Shown: positions 1 through 8,693 of the stretch, one piece after another
How positions within the stretch are numbered: the stretch's first letter is position 1
Layout: the number at the start of each line of letters is the position of its first letter
Source: Paenibacillus wulumuqiensis
GTDB taxonomy: Bacteria > Bacillota > Bacilli > Paenibacillales > Paenibacillaceae
Length of the DNA: 64,000 nucleotides
NCBI RefSeq assembly: GCF_000971965.1
Contig: NZ_KQ040795.1
Location: 186,001 to 250,000 of the forward strand
Reading direction: 5' to 3'
Notes under the pieces: model-generated
Database searches by the model: none
Seen by the model: the letters and a program-made list of their open reading frames with translations, nothing else
What the model was told of the DNA's origin: nothing
Program-made: the position numbers and the translations under genes

Positions 1-1232
1 GTATCCAGATCAACGCCCAGCTTGCGGGCAAAGTTCTCTACCGCTTCCTGATCCGGTGCCTGATCAAACATTTTGTCCATCTTCTGGAACAGTCGGTACG
101 CCAGATAGGTCGTCATTTCCTCAATCGGCAGCACCGCGGAAGAGGCACCGATAATGTTGTATTCATAGTTCGCCGGATACGCGCGGTTCATCTGCGCGAT
201 ATTCGTACGGATATTGCTGATATAGTCATGAATCGCGAACTCTTCGCCGGAGGCTTTTTCCTCACTGGCCATAAAGTTGGTGATATTCTCAGCTGTTACA
301 TTCATACAGTAATCGTAGGCATTCTCCAGCAGTTTGCCCTCGGTATTGGTCGCCGAGATCAGGTGACACAGGTTAAATGGCGGCAGCGGAGAATTCACGT
401 TCAGGATGCTGCCGTACTGCTGCTTGAAGCGTTCGCCGCGGCTGTCCACGTTCATCCAGTAATCCAGTTCCTTGAGCGCGGCATAGCCGTTTTTGCGGAT
501 ATATTCACGGGTGTGCTCGCTCAGGCTCTTATTGGACAGGTTAACGTCCGGTGTGAACAGGTAGCCCAGCATGGTCAGACGGTCGATCCCGGCAGAGCCG
601 TAATCGCGCTCCACAATACCGCGTACGATATACGAGATATCGAGGAACGAGCCGCTGCCCGTACCGCCGGACAGACCGGTCAGCAGGAACACCATCAGCT
701 TTTTATTGGTGCCGACAGACAGGGTTTTGATCTTTTTATCGATGCTCTGTACGACCTGGTTGATCTTGGTGAACAGCAGCAGACGACCGGCCTGGCGTAC
801 ACCGGCCGCTCCGTTCATGCCGTCGGTGATGCTCATCTCCGGCGACAGCCATTCGGTGATATAAGGCTCCAGCAGGCTTCGGTTTTGCAGCAGTCCGCCG
901 ATCTCCGGATTGGACAGCAGTACAAATTCGTTATGCGGATCAAGGCCGATGCCTTTATATTTTTTGTTGCGGTCCTGTTCGTTGGTCTCAAAAGCGAGGA
1001 ATTCCACATTATCCGGTTTTTCCTGCTTTTTCTTGGTAACCGGATCTTCCGGCAGACGGAAGCGGCGGTTAATCTGGTATTTCAGACGCAGCAGGGCATC
1101 AATCCCTGTGCCTCCAAGGCCGATAATCAGGATCGGATTGTCGATGGTATCGACTCTTATTTTCTCACTGACAATACCGCCGCCAAGCGATACGTCGAGC
1201 TGTTGGATATGTTCTCTAACGATTGGTTTCAT
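1..1232 (-). CDS. Tubulin/FtsZ-like GTPase-fold protein (Tubulin_2 type), C-terminal part beyond the left edge
   Basis: Reading the minus strand from ATG at 1232 gives an open frame of 410 codons that runs off the window. The N-terminus is MKPIVREHIQQLDVSLGGG. A first glycine-rich loop, GLGGTGIDAL, lies at residues 39-46. A second, LSGGTGSGSF, at about 187-196 matches the tubulin/FtsZ signature GGGTGTG/S, the nucleotide phosphate loop. This combination is typical of the Tubulin_2 (PF13809) family, cytoplasmic and poorly characterised. A GGGGGAT Shine-Dalgarno stretch sits just upstream of the start. The gene follows the vWA gene on the same strand after 210 bp, so co-transcription is plausible. 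GTP binding is inferred; polymerisation is unknown. Confidence 0.85.
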   Translation of the reverse strand, partial: MKPIVREHIQQLDVSLGGGIVSEKIRVDTIDNPILIIGLGGTGIDALLRLKYQINRRFRLPEDPVTKKKQEKPDNVEFLAFETNEQDRNKKYKGIGLDPHNEFVLLSNPEIGGLLQNRSLLEPYITEWLSPEMSITDGMNGAAGVRQAGRLLLFTKINQVVQSIDKKIKTLSVGTNKKLMVFLLTGLSGGTGSGSFLDISYIVRGIVERDYGSAGIDRLTMLGYLFTPDVNLSNKSLSEHTREYIRKNGYAALKELDYWMNVDSRGERFKQQYGSILNVNSPLPPFNLCHLISATNTEGKLLENAYDYCMNVTAENITNFMASEEKASGEEFAIHDYISNIRTNIAQMNRAYPANYEYNIIGASSAVLPIEEMTTYLAYRLFQKMDKMFDQAPDQEAVENFARKLGVDLD

Positions 1233-1394
1233 GGATGATCCCCCTTGTAACCTTCTATTTTTAACGTATTGAATTATGCTTTGTTTGGTTTCCCATTTGT
1301 CTGTTGTATTTTGGTATTTCCAGTTGGTGTCTGATTTATTGTACGGTTCAATAATGAATTAAATATGTCCGGCTATCTGTCTGCACCCAACTGC

Positions 1395-1435
1395 CATGCC
1401 ATCTCCCCGTTAACCTTGGCTATGGAAATGGCATG
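1395..1435 (-). repeat. Hairpin between the vWA and tubulin-like genes
   Basis: The arms CATGCCAT (1395-1402) and ATGGCATG (1428-1435) pair perfectly, and a further TCC/GGA pair continues past one mismatch. The hairpin lies 7 bp after the vWA stop codon. No T-run follows on the minus strand, so it looks more like an mRNA processing or stability element than a strong terminator. Confidence 0.4.
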
Positions 1436-1442
1436 TTCATCA

Positions 1443-3221
1443 TCAGGTCAGGTATTCCAGCAGAACGGTCTTGTCCACCTGGCGCAGTGCAATCGTCAGA
1501 CGATCGCCGCTCTTCAGTTCATAGCCGCGGGAAGCATCGATTGCACGGCCGGATTTCTCAATGATGCTGTCCGCACTGTTGCGAACGATGATACGGTCAT
1601 TATTGCCCGGTGTAAAGGTAATGCTCTCGGTCTCCTTCAACTCCGGCGCCAGCTGCAGCAGCTGATGCAGGTTGAACTTGCCGCGGAAGGTCGTCAGTTT
1701 CTTGTACTGCGGGTAGGATTTCTCCCCGGTGTTCTCGTCGCGGATCTCAATGACCATCTGACCGACGAATCCTCTGTTTTTCTGCTTGAGCAGACGCAGC
1801 AGGAACCAGATTCCGGTCAGTACGAGCAGAACGCCGATCGCGATCAGTACCCATGCCATTGTGCCAAGGCCGGCCGCTTCCTCTGCGCTGCCGGTCCCTG
1901 CACCACCGCCGGTCGCATCTAAAGTAACCGGAGTCGTCTCCCGGTAAAAGCTCTGCTCTTCCGCTCTCACAACGAGCTGGTATTTATGATTATCCGGCAC
2001 TTCAAAAGTTCCTTTGAACTCTGTTCCATTGCCGCTAAGTGGCACCTGGCTGGTCGCTCCGGTGTCCATGTCTTTGACGTTCAGTACGGCTTTGAGGTTA
2101 CCTACCTGTGAGGCATCGGTCAGCTTTTGCCCATTGCTGGTCAGATAGGATACGATATCGATTTTATCGCCTTTGCCATAGTTTTTGGCAGGAATCGGGT
2201 CCAGCGCCATCTCCAGGCTGTAGTTGAAGATCAGGTTGATATCGATATTATCCTGATCGGCACCTTTGACTTGCAGCGTCCAGTCTCCCTGCTGCGGCTT
2301 CAGCAGTTTGACCAGGGAATAACTTTTGGAAGTAGAGACGCTCACCTGATCCGAAGGAACATCCACCGCTTTGCCTGACGGATCGACCAGCTTCACTTCC
2401 ACTTTCTGTGAAGACATGATCGAGATATTGGCTTCCTTGACGCTGGCATTCGGGATATTGATCTTCACATCCTGAAATTGTCCGTTACCGGTAATCGAAT
2501 CCACCGGCACGACATTCACCTGCTGGTGAGCCGCAAAGATTTCACTCAGGATCCCCGGCAAATCATCCGCTGAGCTGGTTACAAAAGATTTACCACCTGT
2601 CTCGGTGGCGATGTTCTTCAGCGCCTGCTGATTCAGCTTGCCGTCGGCATTCAGACCGACCGTATAGACCGGATAGCCCTTCTGCTTGGCCTGCTGCACC
2701 GCTTCCTGCAGCTGCTGATCGGCTTCGCTGTTGGAGCGGCCGGAGTTGCTGTTGAGTTCGTTATTGCCATCTGCGAACAGCACGATCATCGGCTCATTGC
2801 CCTGCTGCGAACTGTCCTGCAAAATATTGACCGCTTCTCTCATCCCGATCGAAATATCGGTATACGGACCGCGGTTCAGATCATCGATAAAGTTTTTGAG
2901 ATTCGTTTTGTCATCGGCTGAGTTAATGCCTGTCAGCGCCTTCTCCCGTTCAATCTGATCGGTATAGGCAACCACGCCGACCCGGTCACCCTGGGTGGGC
3001 AGCATATCGATAAACAGCTTCATCGCTTCATTCCCGAGCTGCTCGGGGTCACTGGATTTCATCGAGTTGCTGACATCCAGCAGCAGTACCGCGTCCACCT
3101 CAGAGGACGGGCTGTTATTGTTGGCTGCGGCCGATGCGGCGAACAGCGTACCTGGCAGCTGTGTCAGACACAGAATCATTGCCAACGTTATATACATAAG
3201 ATTGAGTTTTCTACGGAACAT
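1443..3221 (-). CDS. Membrane-anchored von Willebrand factor A domain protein
   Basis: This is a 592-aa protein. A signal peptide or first membrane segment covers about residues 8-30. A vWA domain spans about 43-235 with a complete MIDAS start, DVSNS (D49, S51, S53), followed by a threonine loop (GPYTDIS) and the FADGNN strand. Ig-like regions follow, then a transmembrane helix near 455-480 (MAWVLIAIGVLLVLTGIW) and a basic cytoplasmic tail of about 110 residues ending in a beta-rich segment (KSGDRLTIAL). The start is chosen because AAGGAG lies 7 bases before the ATG at 3221; ATG at 3224 is only 4 bases away. Ligand binding through a metal at MIDAS is family knowledge. It probably works with the tubulin-like protein downstream. 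Confidence 0.85.
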   Translation of the reverse strand: MFRRKLNLMYITLAMILCLTQLPGTLFAASAAANNNSPSSEVDAVLLLDVSNSMKSSDPEQLGNEAMKLFIDMLPTQGDRVGVVAYTDQIEREKALTGINSADDKTNLKNFIDDLNRGPYTDISIGMREAVNILQDSSQQGNEPMIVLFADGNNELNSNSGRSNSEADQQLQEAVQQAKQKGYPVYTVGLNADGKLNQQALKNIATETGGKSFVTSSADDLPGILSEIFAAHQQVNVVPVDSITGNGQFQDVKINIPNASVKEANISIMSSQKVEVKLVDPSGKAVDVPSDQVSVSTSKSYSLVKLLKPQQGDWTLQVKGADQDNIDINLIFNYSLEMALDPIPAKNYGKGDKIDIVSYLTSNGQKLTDASQVGNLKAVLNVKDMDTGATSQVPLSGNGTEFKGTFEVPDNHKYQLVVRAEEQSFYRETTPVTLDATGGGAGTGSAEEAAGLGTMAWVLIAIGVLLVLTGIWFLLRLLKQKNRGFVGQMVIEIRDENTGEKSYPQYKKLTTFRGKFNLHQLLQLAPELKETESITFTPGNNDRIIVRNSADSIIEKSGRAIDASRGYELKSGDRLTIALRQVDKTVLLEYLT

Positions 3222-3224
3222 CAT

Positions 3225-3615
3225 TCTACTCCTTCGCTTAAGGTAAAATGTAGACACACAGGACAGGCGATTTTCTCATAGTTTAGCGGATTATGATTAA
3301 GAGCCGGTTAAATTCACCTTAACATGCCTTAAAACACATAAAGTGAAAAATTTGATACCATTTTCACCACAATATCCATAATAATCCATCCACATCCAAA
3401 AAGTCTCGTTTGCCATCTGATTCTTCAAAGGAAGCCGGATACCATTATAACGTATCCGCTCGAATTCTTTCCCCACCCTAAGACGGGGGAAATCACTGGA
3501 CTACAGGCTAAAAGTTGAATATTCTTCACCGCTCCCTTTATTCTGGAATAGAATTTCGCATAAAATAGAAAATAACCAAACTTCTACTACCTGAACATAC
3601 AGAAAGGATTATCCT
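3225..3615. other. Divergent control region of the tubulin-like/vWA cluster
   Basis: These 391 bp contain no gene and separate the vWA gene (minus) from the 48-aa peptide gene (plus). It must hold promoters for both directions. A plausible rightward sigma-A promoter is TTGAAT at 3515-3520 and TATTCT at 3539-3544, 18 bp apart. No clear operator was seen. Confidence 0.45.
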
Positions 3616-3762
3616 ATGGATATACTTGCATACGCATGTGTCGCGATTATGTTTCTTTTTGTCGTAAGCCGGTTGTTATCTTATGCCTTTCGCCGTAAAA
3701 AAGCCCCTTCCGAGGAAGAATTGGAGAAACAGCTGCTGGCCGCCGTCAACGAACGGGAATAA
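3616..3762 (+). CDS. 48-aa single-pass membrane peptide
   Basis: ATG at 3616 follows AGAAAGGATT with good spacing. The peptide starts MDILAYACVAIMFLFVVS, giving one transmembrane helix at about residues 5-23. A basic patch (FRRKK) and an acidic, probably helical tail (SEEELEKQLLAAV) follow. The arginine/lysine patch predicts that the tail is cytoplasmic. It lies 33 bp before the zinc-ribbon gene on the same strand, so it is probably the first gene of that operon. I do not recognise a family; the coding call rests on start signal, composition and position. Confidence 0.65.
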   Translation: MDILAYACVAIMFLFVVSRLLSYAFRRKKAPSEEELEKQLLAAVNERE

Positions 3763-3795
3763 CCAAATATGAATTACAGAGAGTGATTGCATACT

Positions 3796-4755
3796 ATGAC
3801 AACTACCAAAAAAGCGGTTCAGCTGCCTGTGCTTGAACGAAGCCGCCGCAACTATGACCGGCTGCGGACCTGCCGCCGATGCGGGAAGTACACCATCCTG
3901 CCCGGCGAATCCTGTCCGAACTGCGGCAGAGCCAGGCTGGTACCGGTAATGGAACGGGCGCGCTCCCGGGCACGCCGGAAAATGCTGAACGAAATTTTAT
4001 TTACAGTGCTGCTTATTATCATAGCCATTTTGCTGGCACAGGATATGACCCAGATCGCTATTGCCGCCGGTACCGGTCTGATCCTGCTGGCTCTGCTCGT
4101 ACTCGTACAACGCCGGATGACAGGCCGGGAGACGTTGCGTCAGCTCAGCCGGATGTTCCGCTATGATCATGCCACCATCCATGACGGACTCGTGCATGAC
4201 CAGTCGACCGGCGTAGAGACCGTGCGCAGCGGGAAAGATGTGGAAGGCTATCATATTTTGCGTCAGACCGCCGTACTCGTCCGCAATGATCGACTGCGGC
4301 TCGCGCTGCTGTCCCTGCTGCAGAACTTCCGGCTGCGCAGCGATATGGATCTGGAGCTGGAATCGCTGATTACCAGGGATTTTGATCCGCTGGTCGCCGA
4401 TTATATCGGGGAAATTGCCCGGCTCAAACGGGATATGATCAAGGACCGGGCGATCCGCTACATTATTGCCAACGAACCGCGAATTCTGGAAATGGAAAAC
4501 GGCTGGAATATTCTGATCAGCGTGGCATCGGCTGCTGTGCGCATGAAGCGGTATGTGACCATGTATCAGGGCTTTATCCGCCGGTACGCCCGCTTCCTGC
4601 CCCGGGAACGCTTCGTCCGATTATATCATGTGGTCCACAGCGATCCGGCTTTGCAGAGCGAAGTACTTGGTCAGGATATGGAAAGTATCCGGGCAGAACT
4701 GTATCCGTCCGATCCTGCCTTTGAACCGGATGCCGCCGGAGCTGAACGTCCATGA
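3796..4755 (+). CDS. Zinc-ribbon protein with two membrane segments
   Basis: This is a 319-aa protein from ATG 3796, 9 bases after AGAGTGA; an in-frame TTG at 3787 is too close to that site. Four cysteines form a zinc ribbon, CRRCG and CPNCG (C26, C29, C40, C43). A basic stretch follows, then two hydrophobic helices at about 66-80 and 88-108, and a roughly 200-residue cytoplasmic helical domain rich in Arg and Leu. Such ribbon proteins are sometimes labelled TFIIIB-like in databases, but the membrane helices make a transcription role unlikely. The stop overlaps the next gene's ATG (ATGA), so the two are translationally coupled. Confidence 0.75.
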   Translation: MTTTKKAVQLPVLERSRRNYDRLRTCRRCGKYTILPGESCPNCGRARLVPVMERARSRARRKMLNEILFTVLLIIIAILLAQDMTQIAIAAGTGLILLALLVLVQRRMTGRETLRQLSRMFRYDHATIHDGLVHDQSTGVETVRSGKDVEGYHILRQTAVLVRNDRLRLALLSLLQNFRLRSDMDLELESLITRDFDPLVADYIGEIARLKRDMIKDRAIRYIIANEPRILEMENGWNILISVASAAVRMKRYVTMYQGFIRRYARFLPRERFVRLYHVVHSDPALQSEVLGQDMESIRAELYPSDPAFEPDAAGAERP

Positions 4756-6674
4756 GCGTGCTTCGGCTGTTTTCGTTACGCAATCTGCTGCTCGTCTGCT
4801 GCACAGTGGGCCTGATACTGATCGTGTTCAAAAGTGTCGGCATTTATCACAAGATCAGCTGGATCAAGCTGGCGGATCAGTATTATGCCCGCCAGGAATG
4901 GATTCCGGCAGAACAGTGGTACAGCCGGGCGGCCGAGAACCGGTATCTGTCCTACCAGGAACAGCATATCCGCAGCCGGCTGGCTGAGCTGCAGCCAATC
5001 AGCCAGTGGAACAGCGTCGTATCCGCCAGTGCCAGTGAGCTGCAGGCTGCTATCGACACCCGGCAATTCGATTCCTTTCTCAGCGCCTATGAGCGCTGGA
5101 GCGGGCAGGTCAGCGCTCAACAGCAGGCCGACGATCGCTTTCAAAAGGAATACAAACAGATTCAACAAAACTATACGATGGAAGAAAAGCTGCAGACCGG
5201 TTTCACCCAATTTCGCCAGAGCTTCGAAGAAGGTCTGCAGCAGAATCTCAAGACTGCGAATTACAAGGATGAATCCCATAAATGGAACCTGCTGCGTATC
5301 CCGCAGGCTTACTGGGATACCAGGGAACCGATGCAGCAGTATATCCGCGATGTGCTGGAAAGCTATGACCAGACCAAGCTGAACCGGCTGGCCGCAGCAG
5401 GGAATTTCACGGAATTTCTGAATCAAGCGGTATATGCAGCAGAGACGTATAAGCAGCACGATTACCAAGCTCCATGGATCGTGACCCTCGCCGAAAACGG
5501 GACCCGATCGGTCATTACCAAGGACATTCAGGCAAAACGGACTGCGCAGTTTGTAGCCCATGCCCGCAGCTTCAGGGATGCTGCCAGCGAGCTGGGACTG
5601 GATTCATCTCCGGTGCTGACGCAAATCAGCCAGCAGATCCTTTCCCTTCAGGGTCAGGCTGCTTCATTGTCTGCTGCCGGGCAGTTCCAGCAGGCTGTGA
5701 ATCTGTATGAATCCCTGGGCACACTGGAAGATATGAGTGAGCCGATCGCCCGTACTCAGATTGCCTGGGCGACCGCCGATCCAGTCCATCTGCTGCAGAG
5801 CTCCAACGCTTCTGTCGCCTACGAGCATGTAACCGGCGGGGTCAACTGGGCGGATGTGCCGGTGTACAGCATCGCTACCGATCATAATAACCGTCTGTTT
5901 TTCGGTAAAATGTCGTCCGATGGCGCAGCCAGTGTATGGTCCGGGGAGATTGGCCAGACTGCGAATCAGATACTGTCGCTGACCCTTGAGCCGCGGCTCA
6001 GCAGCAGCGAGCAGCCGGTCATCGTCGTCCAGTCCGGCTCGGCTGAAGATGACCGTCATCAGTATTCCTTTTATGGACTGACCGGAAGCGGGTTCCGCAG
6101 TCTGCTGTCTGTTGCGGCCGCCGGTTATGAGACCGCAGAGGATGGCAGTATTGATGTACATGAACCTGCTGACGGCGCTGCTGGACAGACGGATATTTAC
6201 CGCCCTGTTCAGGATGGCAGCTATACACTCAGCGACAGCCGGACCGATAACAGCATGTATCGCTCTATCACAGCTGCTGAAGTGGCTTCTCATCCGAATG
6301 AGACGATACAGTTCAGCGCCGAGATCATATCGGTGGATGAGAATGGTGCGCTGGCACGGCAGAGAGACAGTTATGTATGGCTGACCGGCGATATGGAATT
6401 TGCCACCGGCAGCTTTACCATTTATGGACAGTTTAACGGACAATTCCAATCGCTGACCCCGGAGCAATCCGGAGCAGGCGCCGATAATACAGACAACAGT
6501 CCCGATTCCGGTGCTGCCACGGATAATGAAGCTAACGGCAGTGCAGATACCGGAGCACCGGGAATGCCCGATCCGGAATTTGAACCGGAATATGGATTGG
6601 GCGACACCCAACCATCCGGGCTGATCGGTGTAACTACGAGTGCTCCTGTGGTCCGTGTCGATCGGATCGAATAA
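4752..6674 (+). CDS. Large extracytoplasmic protein with an N-terminal membrane anchor, function unknown
   Basis: This is a 640-aa protein with one transmembrane helix at about residues 11-28 (LLLVCCTVGLILIVF). The rest is predicted outside the cell. A helical, glutamine-rich region at about 35-340 has the look of degenerate TPR-like or coiled-coil helices. A beta-rich region then runs to about 560. A low-complexity Asp/Asn/Gly/Pro tail includes DNTDNSPDSG and ends in VVRVDRIE. The start overlaps the zinc-ribbon gene stop by 4 bases. No enzyme motif was seen. It is probably the extracytoplasmic partner of the vWA/tubulin-like cluster, by position only. Confidence 0.7.
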   Translation: MSVLRLFSLRNLLLVCCTVGLILIVFKSVGIYHKISWIKLADQYYARQEWIPAEQWYSRAAENRYLSYQEQHIRSRLAELQPISQWNSVVSASASELQAAIDTRQFDSFLSAYERWSGQVSAQQQADDRFQKEYKQIQQNYTMEEKLQTGFTQFRQSFEEGLQQNLKTANYKDESHKWNLLRIPQAYWDTREPMQQYIRDVLESYDQTKLNRLAAAGNFTEFLNQAVYAAETYKQHDYQAPWIVTLAENGTRSVITKDIQAKRTAQFVAHARSFRDAASELGLDSSPVLTQISQQILSLQGQAASLSAAGQFQQAVNLYESLGTLEDMSEPIARTQIAWATADPVHLLQSSNASVAYEHVTGGVNWADVPVYSIATDHNNRLFFGKMSSDGAASVWSGEIGQTANQILSLTLEPRLSSSEQPVIVVQSGSAEDDRHQYSFYGLTGSGFRSLLSVAAAGYETAEDGSIDVHEPADGAAGQTDIYRPVQDGSYTLSDSRTDNSMYRSITAAEVASHPNETIQFSAEIISVDENGALARQRDSYVWLTGDMEFATGSFTIYGQFNGQFQSLTPEQSGAGADNTDNSPDSGAATDNEANGSADTGAPGMPDPEFEPEYGLGDTQPSGLIGVTTSAPVVRVDRIE

Positions 6675-6735
6675 TGTGATTCCTACGAGCACCGACTCCA
6701 CTTCAATAACCGATTCACCTTCACAATGAATCGCT

Positions 6736-6774
6736 AACAAGCCCATGCAGATATTACAGCTGCATGGGCTTGTT
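6736..6774. terminator. 15-bp hairpin after the cluster, possible bidirectional terminator
   Basis: The arms AACAAGCCCATGCAG (6736-6750) and its exact complement (6760-6774) form a perfect 15-bp stem between convergent genes. The T-rich tail is weak (TTGTT), so termination is likely but not certain. Confidence 0.5.
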
Positions 6775-6860
6775 GGGTAAGTCGATATGGTTTACATATT
6801 TATATTATAGATGATGGTCTTCCGGCTTGATGGATCTACAGCCTTAATAGGAACGCAGCA

Positions 6861-7235
6861 TTAGGAGCTGCCGCCCAGACCAATGAAGATCATGATAAAT
6901 ACGAGTTCCAGCATATATCCGATCACCAGCATCATTGGAATGGTAATAATCAGCAGAACTTTCTGCAGTCCCGGCTCGACCTTGTAGGTGGTCATCCAGC
7001 GTCGCAGCCAGAACCATGCCATTACCAGCGCAGGCACCAGGATCAGTATGCCTACGATCACAACCCCGTAATACAGCCACATCGCTGCCTGCGTACCTCC
7101 AGCACCCTCCAGCCATCTTTCCTTGCCGATTATTAGCGCAATTACCGATGCTGCCATGATCAGATAATATATTTTAAGTATTGTACTGGAGCGAAATGTA
7201 CTCTTTTTCACGTTTTTCATCCTCTCACTCTTCAT
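6861..7235 (-). CDS. Small membrane protein, unknown function
   Basis: This is a 124-aa protein with three predicted transmembrane helices: residues about 21-40 (ILKIYYLIMAASVIALII), 52-74 (WLYYGVVIVGILILVPALVMAW) and 92-118. The C-terminus ends GLGGSS. ATG 7235 is preceded by GGAG with 8-base spacing. ATG 7220 is an alternative, but its purine-rich site is immediately adjacent. The start overlaps the end of the upstream regulator gene by 11 bp, which points to one transcript and coupled translation. No family is recognised. Confidence 0.65.
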   Translation of the reverse strand: MKSERMKNVKKSTFRSSTILKIYYLIMAASVIALIIGKERWLEGAGGTQAAMWLYYGVVIVGILILVPALVMAWFWLRRWMTTYKVEPGLQKVLLIITIPMMLVIGYMLELVFIMIFIGLGGSS

Positions 7236-8550
7236 GGTACCGGCTCCGGCGCAATCTGTAAATTTTGCGTGGTCTGCCGCGTACCGACTGCTGCTCTTCC
7301 CCTTCCACTTCAGCCAATCCGATCCGGCACAGACTGCTCAGGATACGCTGTGCATTGCGAATCGTCATGGACAGCTGCTGAGCCAGCTGGGAAGTGGTAA
7401 AGCCGTCCCAATTCAGATGGCGGGTCAGCGCTTCGATTCGGTTATAGGTTTTGACGCTGATTCCGGCTTCATTCAACAGAGCGAGCAGGCTGGGGTCCAC
7501 GGACCGTGAAGCATAGCTCCACTGCGCTTCATCTTTGACCATTTCACGAATGTCGCCGTTATCCTGCATGATGACCAGGAGCGGCTGCTGCCGACTCCGT
7601 ACATGCTGCAGTGCCAGTATCGCATGATTGCCCGCTGCAAAAGCCGTATCTCCATAACCGATGCCGACCGATACCGGAATATCCAGCTCCAGCTCCAGTT
7701 TGCCAATCGCCCGCCGCAGCTCCGGCAGCTCCCGCTCAATCGCGCCGCGGGTACTGATCAGCTGGTAGCTGCCTATTCCATGCGGCATCATGACCCCATC
7801 GATACGCTCACACAGCTCCAGCATACGCTGCTGCATCCGCAGCTCCGCATACTGGATGGAGTAACGTCCTCTTCCTGTACGATTGCTCAGCGTCATCAGA
7901 TCCGCCTCGATCATCTGCATGCCGATCTGGGTATCCTTGAAATACGAGCTGCGCGCCTGCTGGATGAGCAGCTCGGCCGCCTGACGAATATCCTGCCGTG
8001 TAATGGTCAGCCGGTATACCGGCATGCCATGCTTCTGCAGCTCGCTGTAAATAAAATGCATACAGGTCAGTGCAGCAGCGCTTTTGCCACTTTTCCATAA
8101 CTGCAGGTGGAAATCGATAATCGTCTCCGGATCTTCTGCCGCATCAAAAATATGCATATACAATCCTTCCGTCGCAATCCCCAGCTCTGCCAGGGATTCA
8201 TGCAGATCCAGATCTTCCGAACGTACCATATCAATGGAATAGGGCGAGCTTCCGATATTTTGCGTCATCAGCATCTGCACCATTCCCCTGTAGAGTCCGG
8301 AGCCGGCAGGCTTGCAGTAGACCGACAGTTCCGCTTCCCGCAAGTAAGGACGCGCCACAGACATCGGTACCGGACCGGAGAAGAGCCAGCCTTTGAGACC
8401 GGGACGATTCTGCTCCAGAATGCCGGAAATCTCCTGCGGATGATTATAGACAAATGGAATAAACTGCGCATCCTCTGCCATATTCCGGGTCACTTCCAGA
8501 ATATGATCGATGGACGGCTGAGGTCCGATTACACCAAGACGGTACGTCAT
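7225..8550 (-). CDS. Regulator with sensory N-domain, degenerate cyclase-type palm domain and C-terminal winged HTH
   Basis: This is a 441-aa soluble protein. ATG 8550 is chosen because AAGGAG lies 6 bases upstream. Residues 1-120 (starting MTYRLGVIGPQPSID) resemble alpha/beta ligand-sensing domains of the PrpR_N kind. A middle region at about 195-345 ends in VSVGIGYGDTAFAAGNHA, which resembles the last motif of GGDEF or GTP-cyclohydrolase-III palm domains, but no GGDEF signature is present. The C-terminal 75 residues form a winged helix (FTTSQLAQQLSMTIRNAQRI) ending in a basic wing. Binding of a nucleotide or small molecule and DNA binding are inferred. It is followed by the 124-aa membrane protein. 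Confidence 0.6.
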   Translation of the reverse strand: MTYRLGVIGPQPSIDHILEVTRNMAEDAQFIPFVYNHPQEISGILEQNRPGLKGWLFSGPVPMSVARPYLREAELSVYCKPAGSGLYRGMVQMLMTQNIGSSPYSIDMVRSEDLDLHESLAELGIATEGLYMHIFDAAEDPETIIDFHLQLWKSGKSAAALTCMHFIYSELQKHGMPVYRLTITRQDIRQAAELLIQQARSSYFKDTQIGMQMIEADLMTLSNRTGRGRYSIQYAELRMQQRMLELCERIDGVMMPHGIGSYQLISTRGAIERELPELRRAIGKLELELDIPVSVGIGYGDTAFAAGNHAILALQHVRSRQQPLLVIMQDNGDIREMVKDEAQWSYASRSVDPSLLALLNEAGISVKTYNRIEALTRHLNWDGFTTSQLAQQLSMTIRNAQRILSSLCRIGLAEVEGEEQQSVRGRPRKIYRLRRSRYHEE

Positions 8551-8639
8551 AGCATTCTCCTTCACCGTGTCACCTGTTATCAATCCAGCTATCATTATTA
8601 CAGCAAGTATACCAATTTCCCTATCAAAAAGAAGCAATG

Positions 8640-8676
8640 AAAAAGCCTGACCTCCCTTTACCGGGAAATCAGGCTT
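8640..8676 (-). terminator. Terminator of the copper operon
   Basis: The stem AAGCCTGA/TCAGGCTT extends with CCC/GGG pairs. On the minus strand it is followed by a run of five T. It lies 17 bp after the ycnI stop. Confidence 0.8.
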
Positions 8677-8693
8677 GCTGTGTACAGTTACAT

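Noticed and set aside
228-1238. Plus-strand frame of 336 codons
   Set aside because: It mirrors the tubulin-like gene, whose minus frame contains two glycine-rich nucleotide loops and a ribosome site.
5664-6746. Minus-strand open frame of 360 codons
   Set aside because: It lies opposite the 640-aa gene, lacks a ribosome site and has irregular composition.
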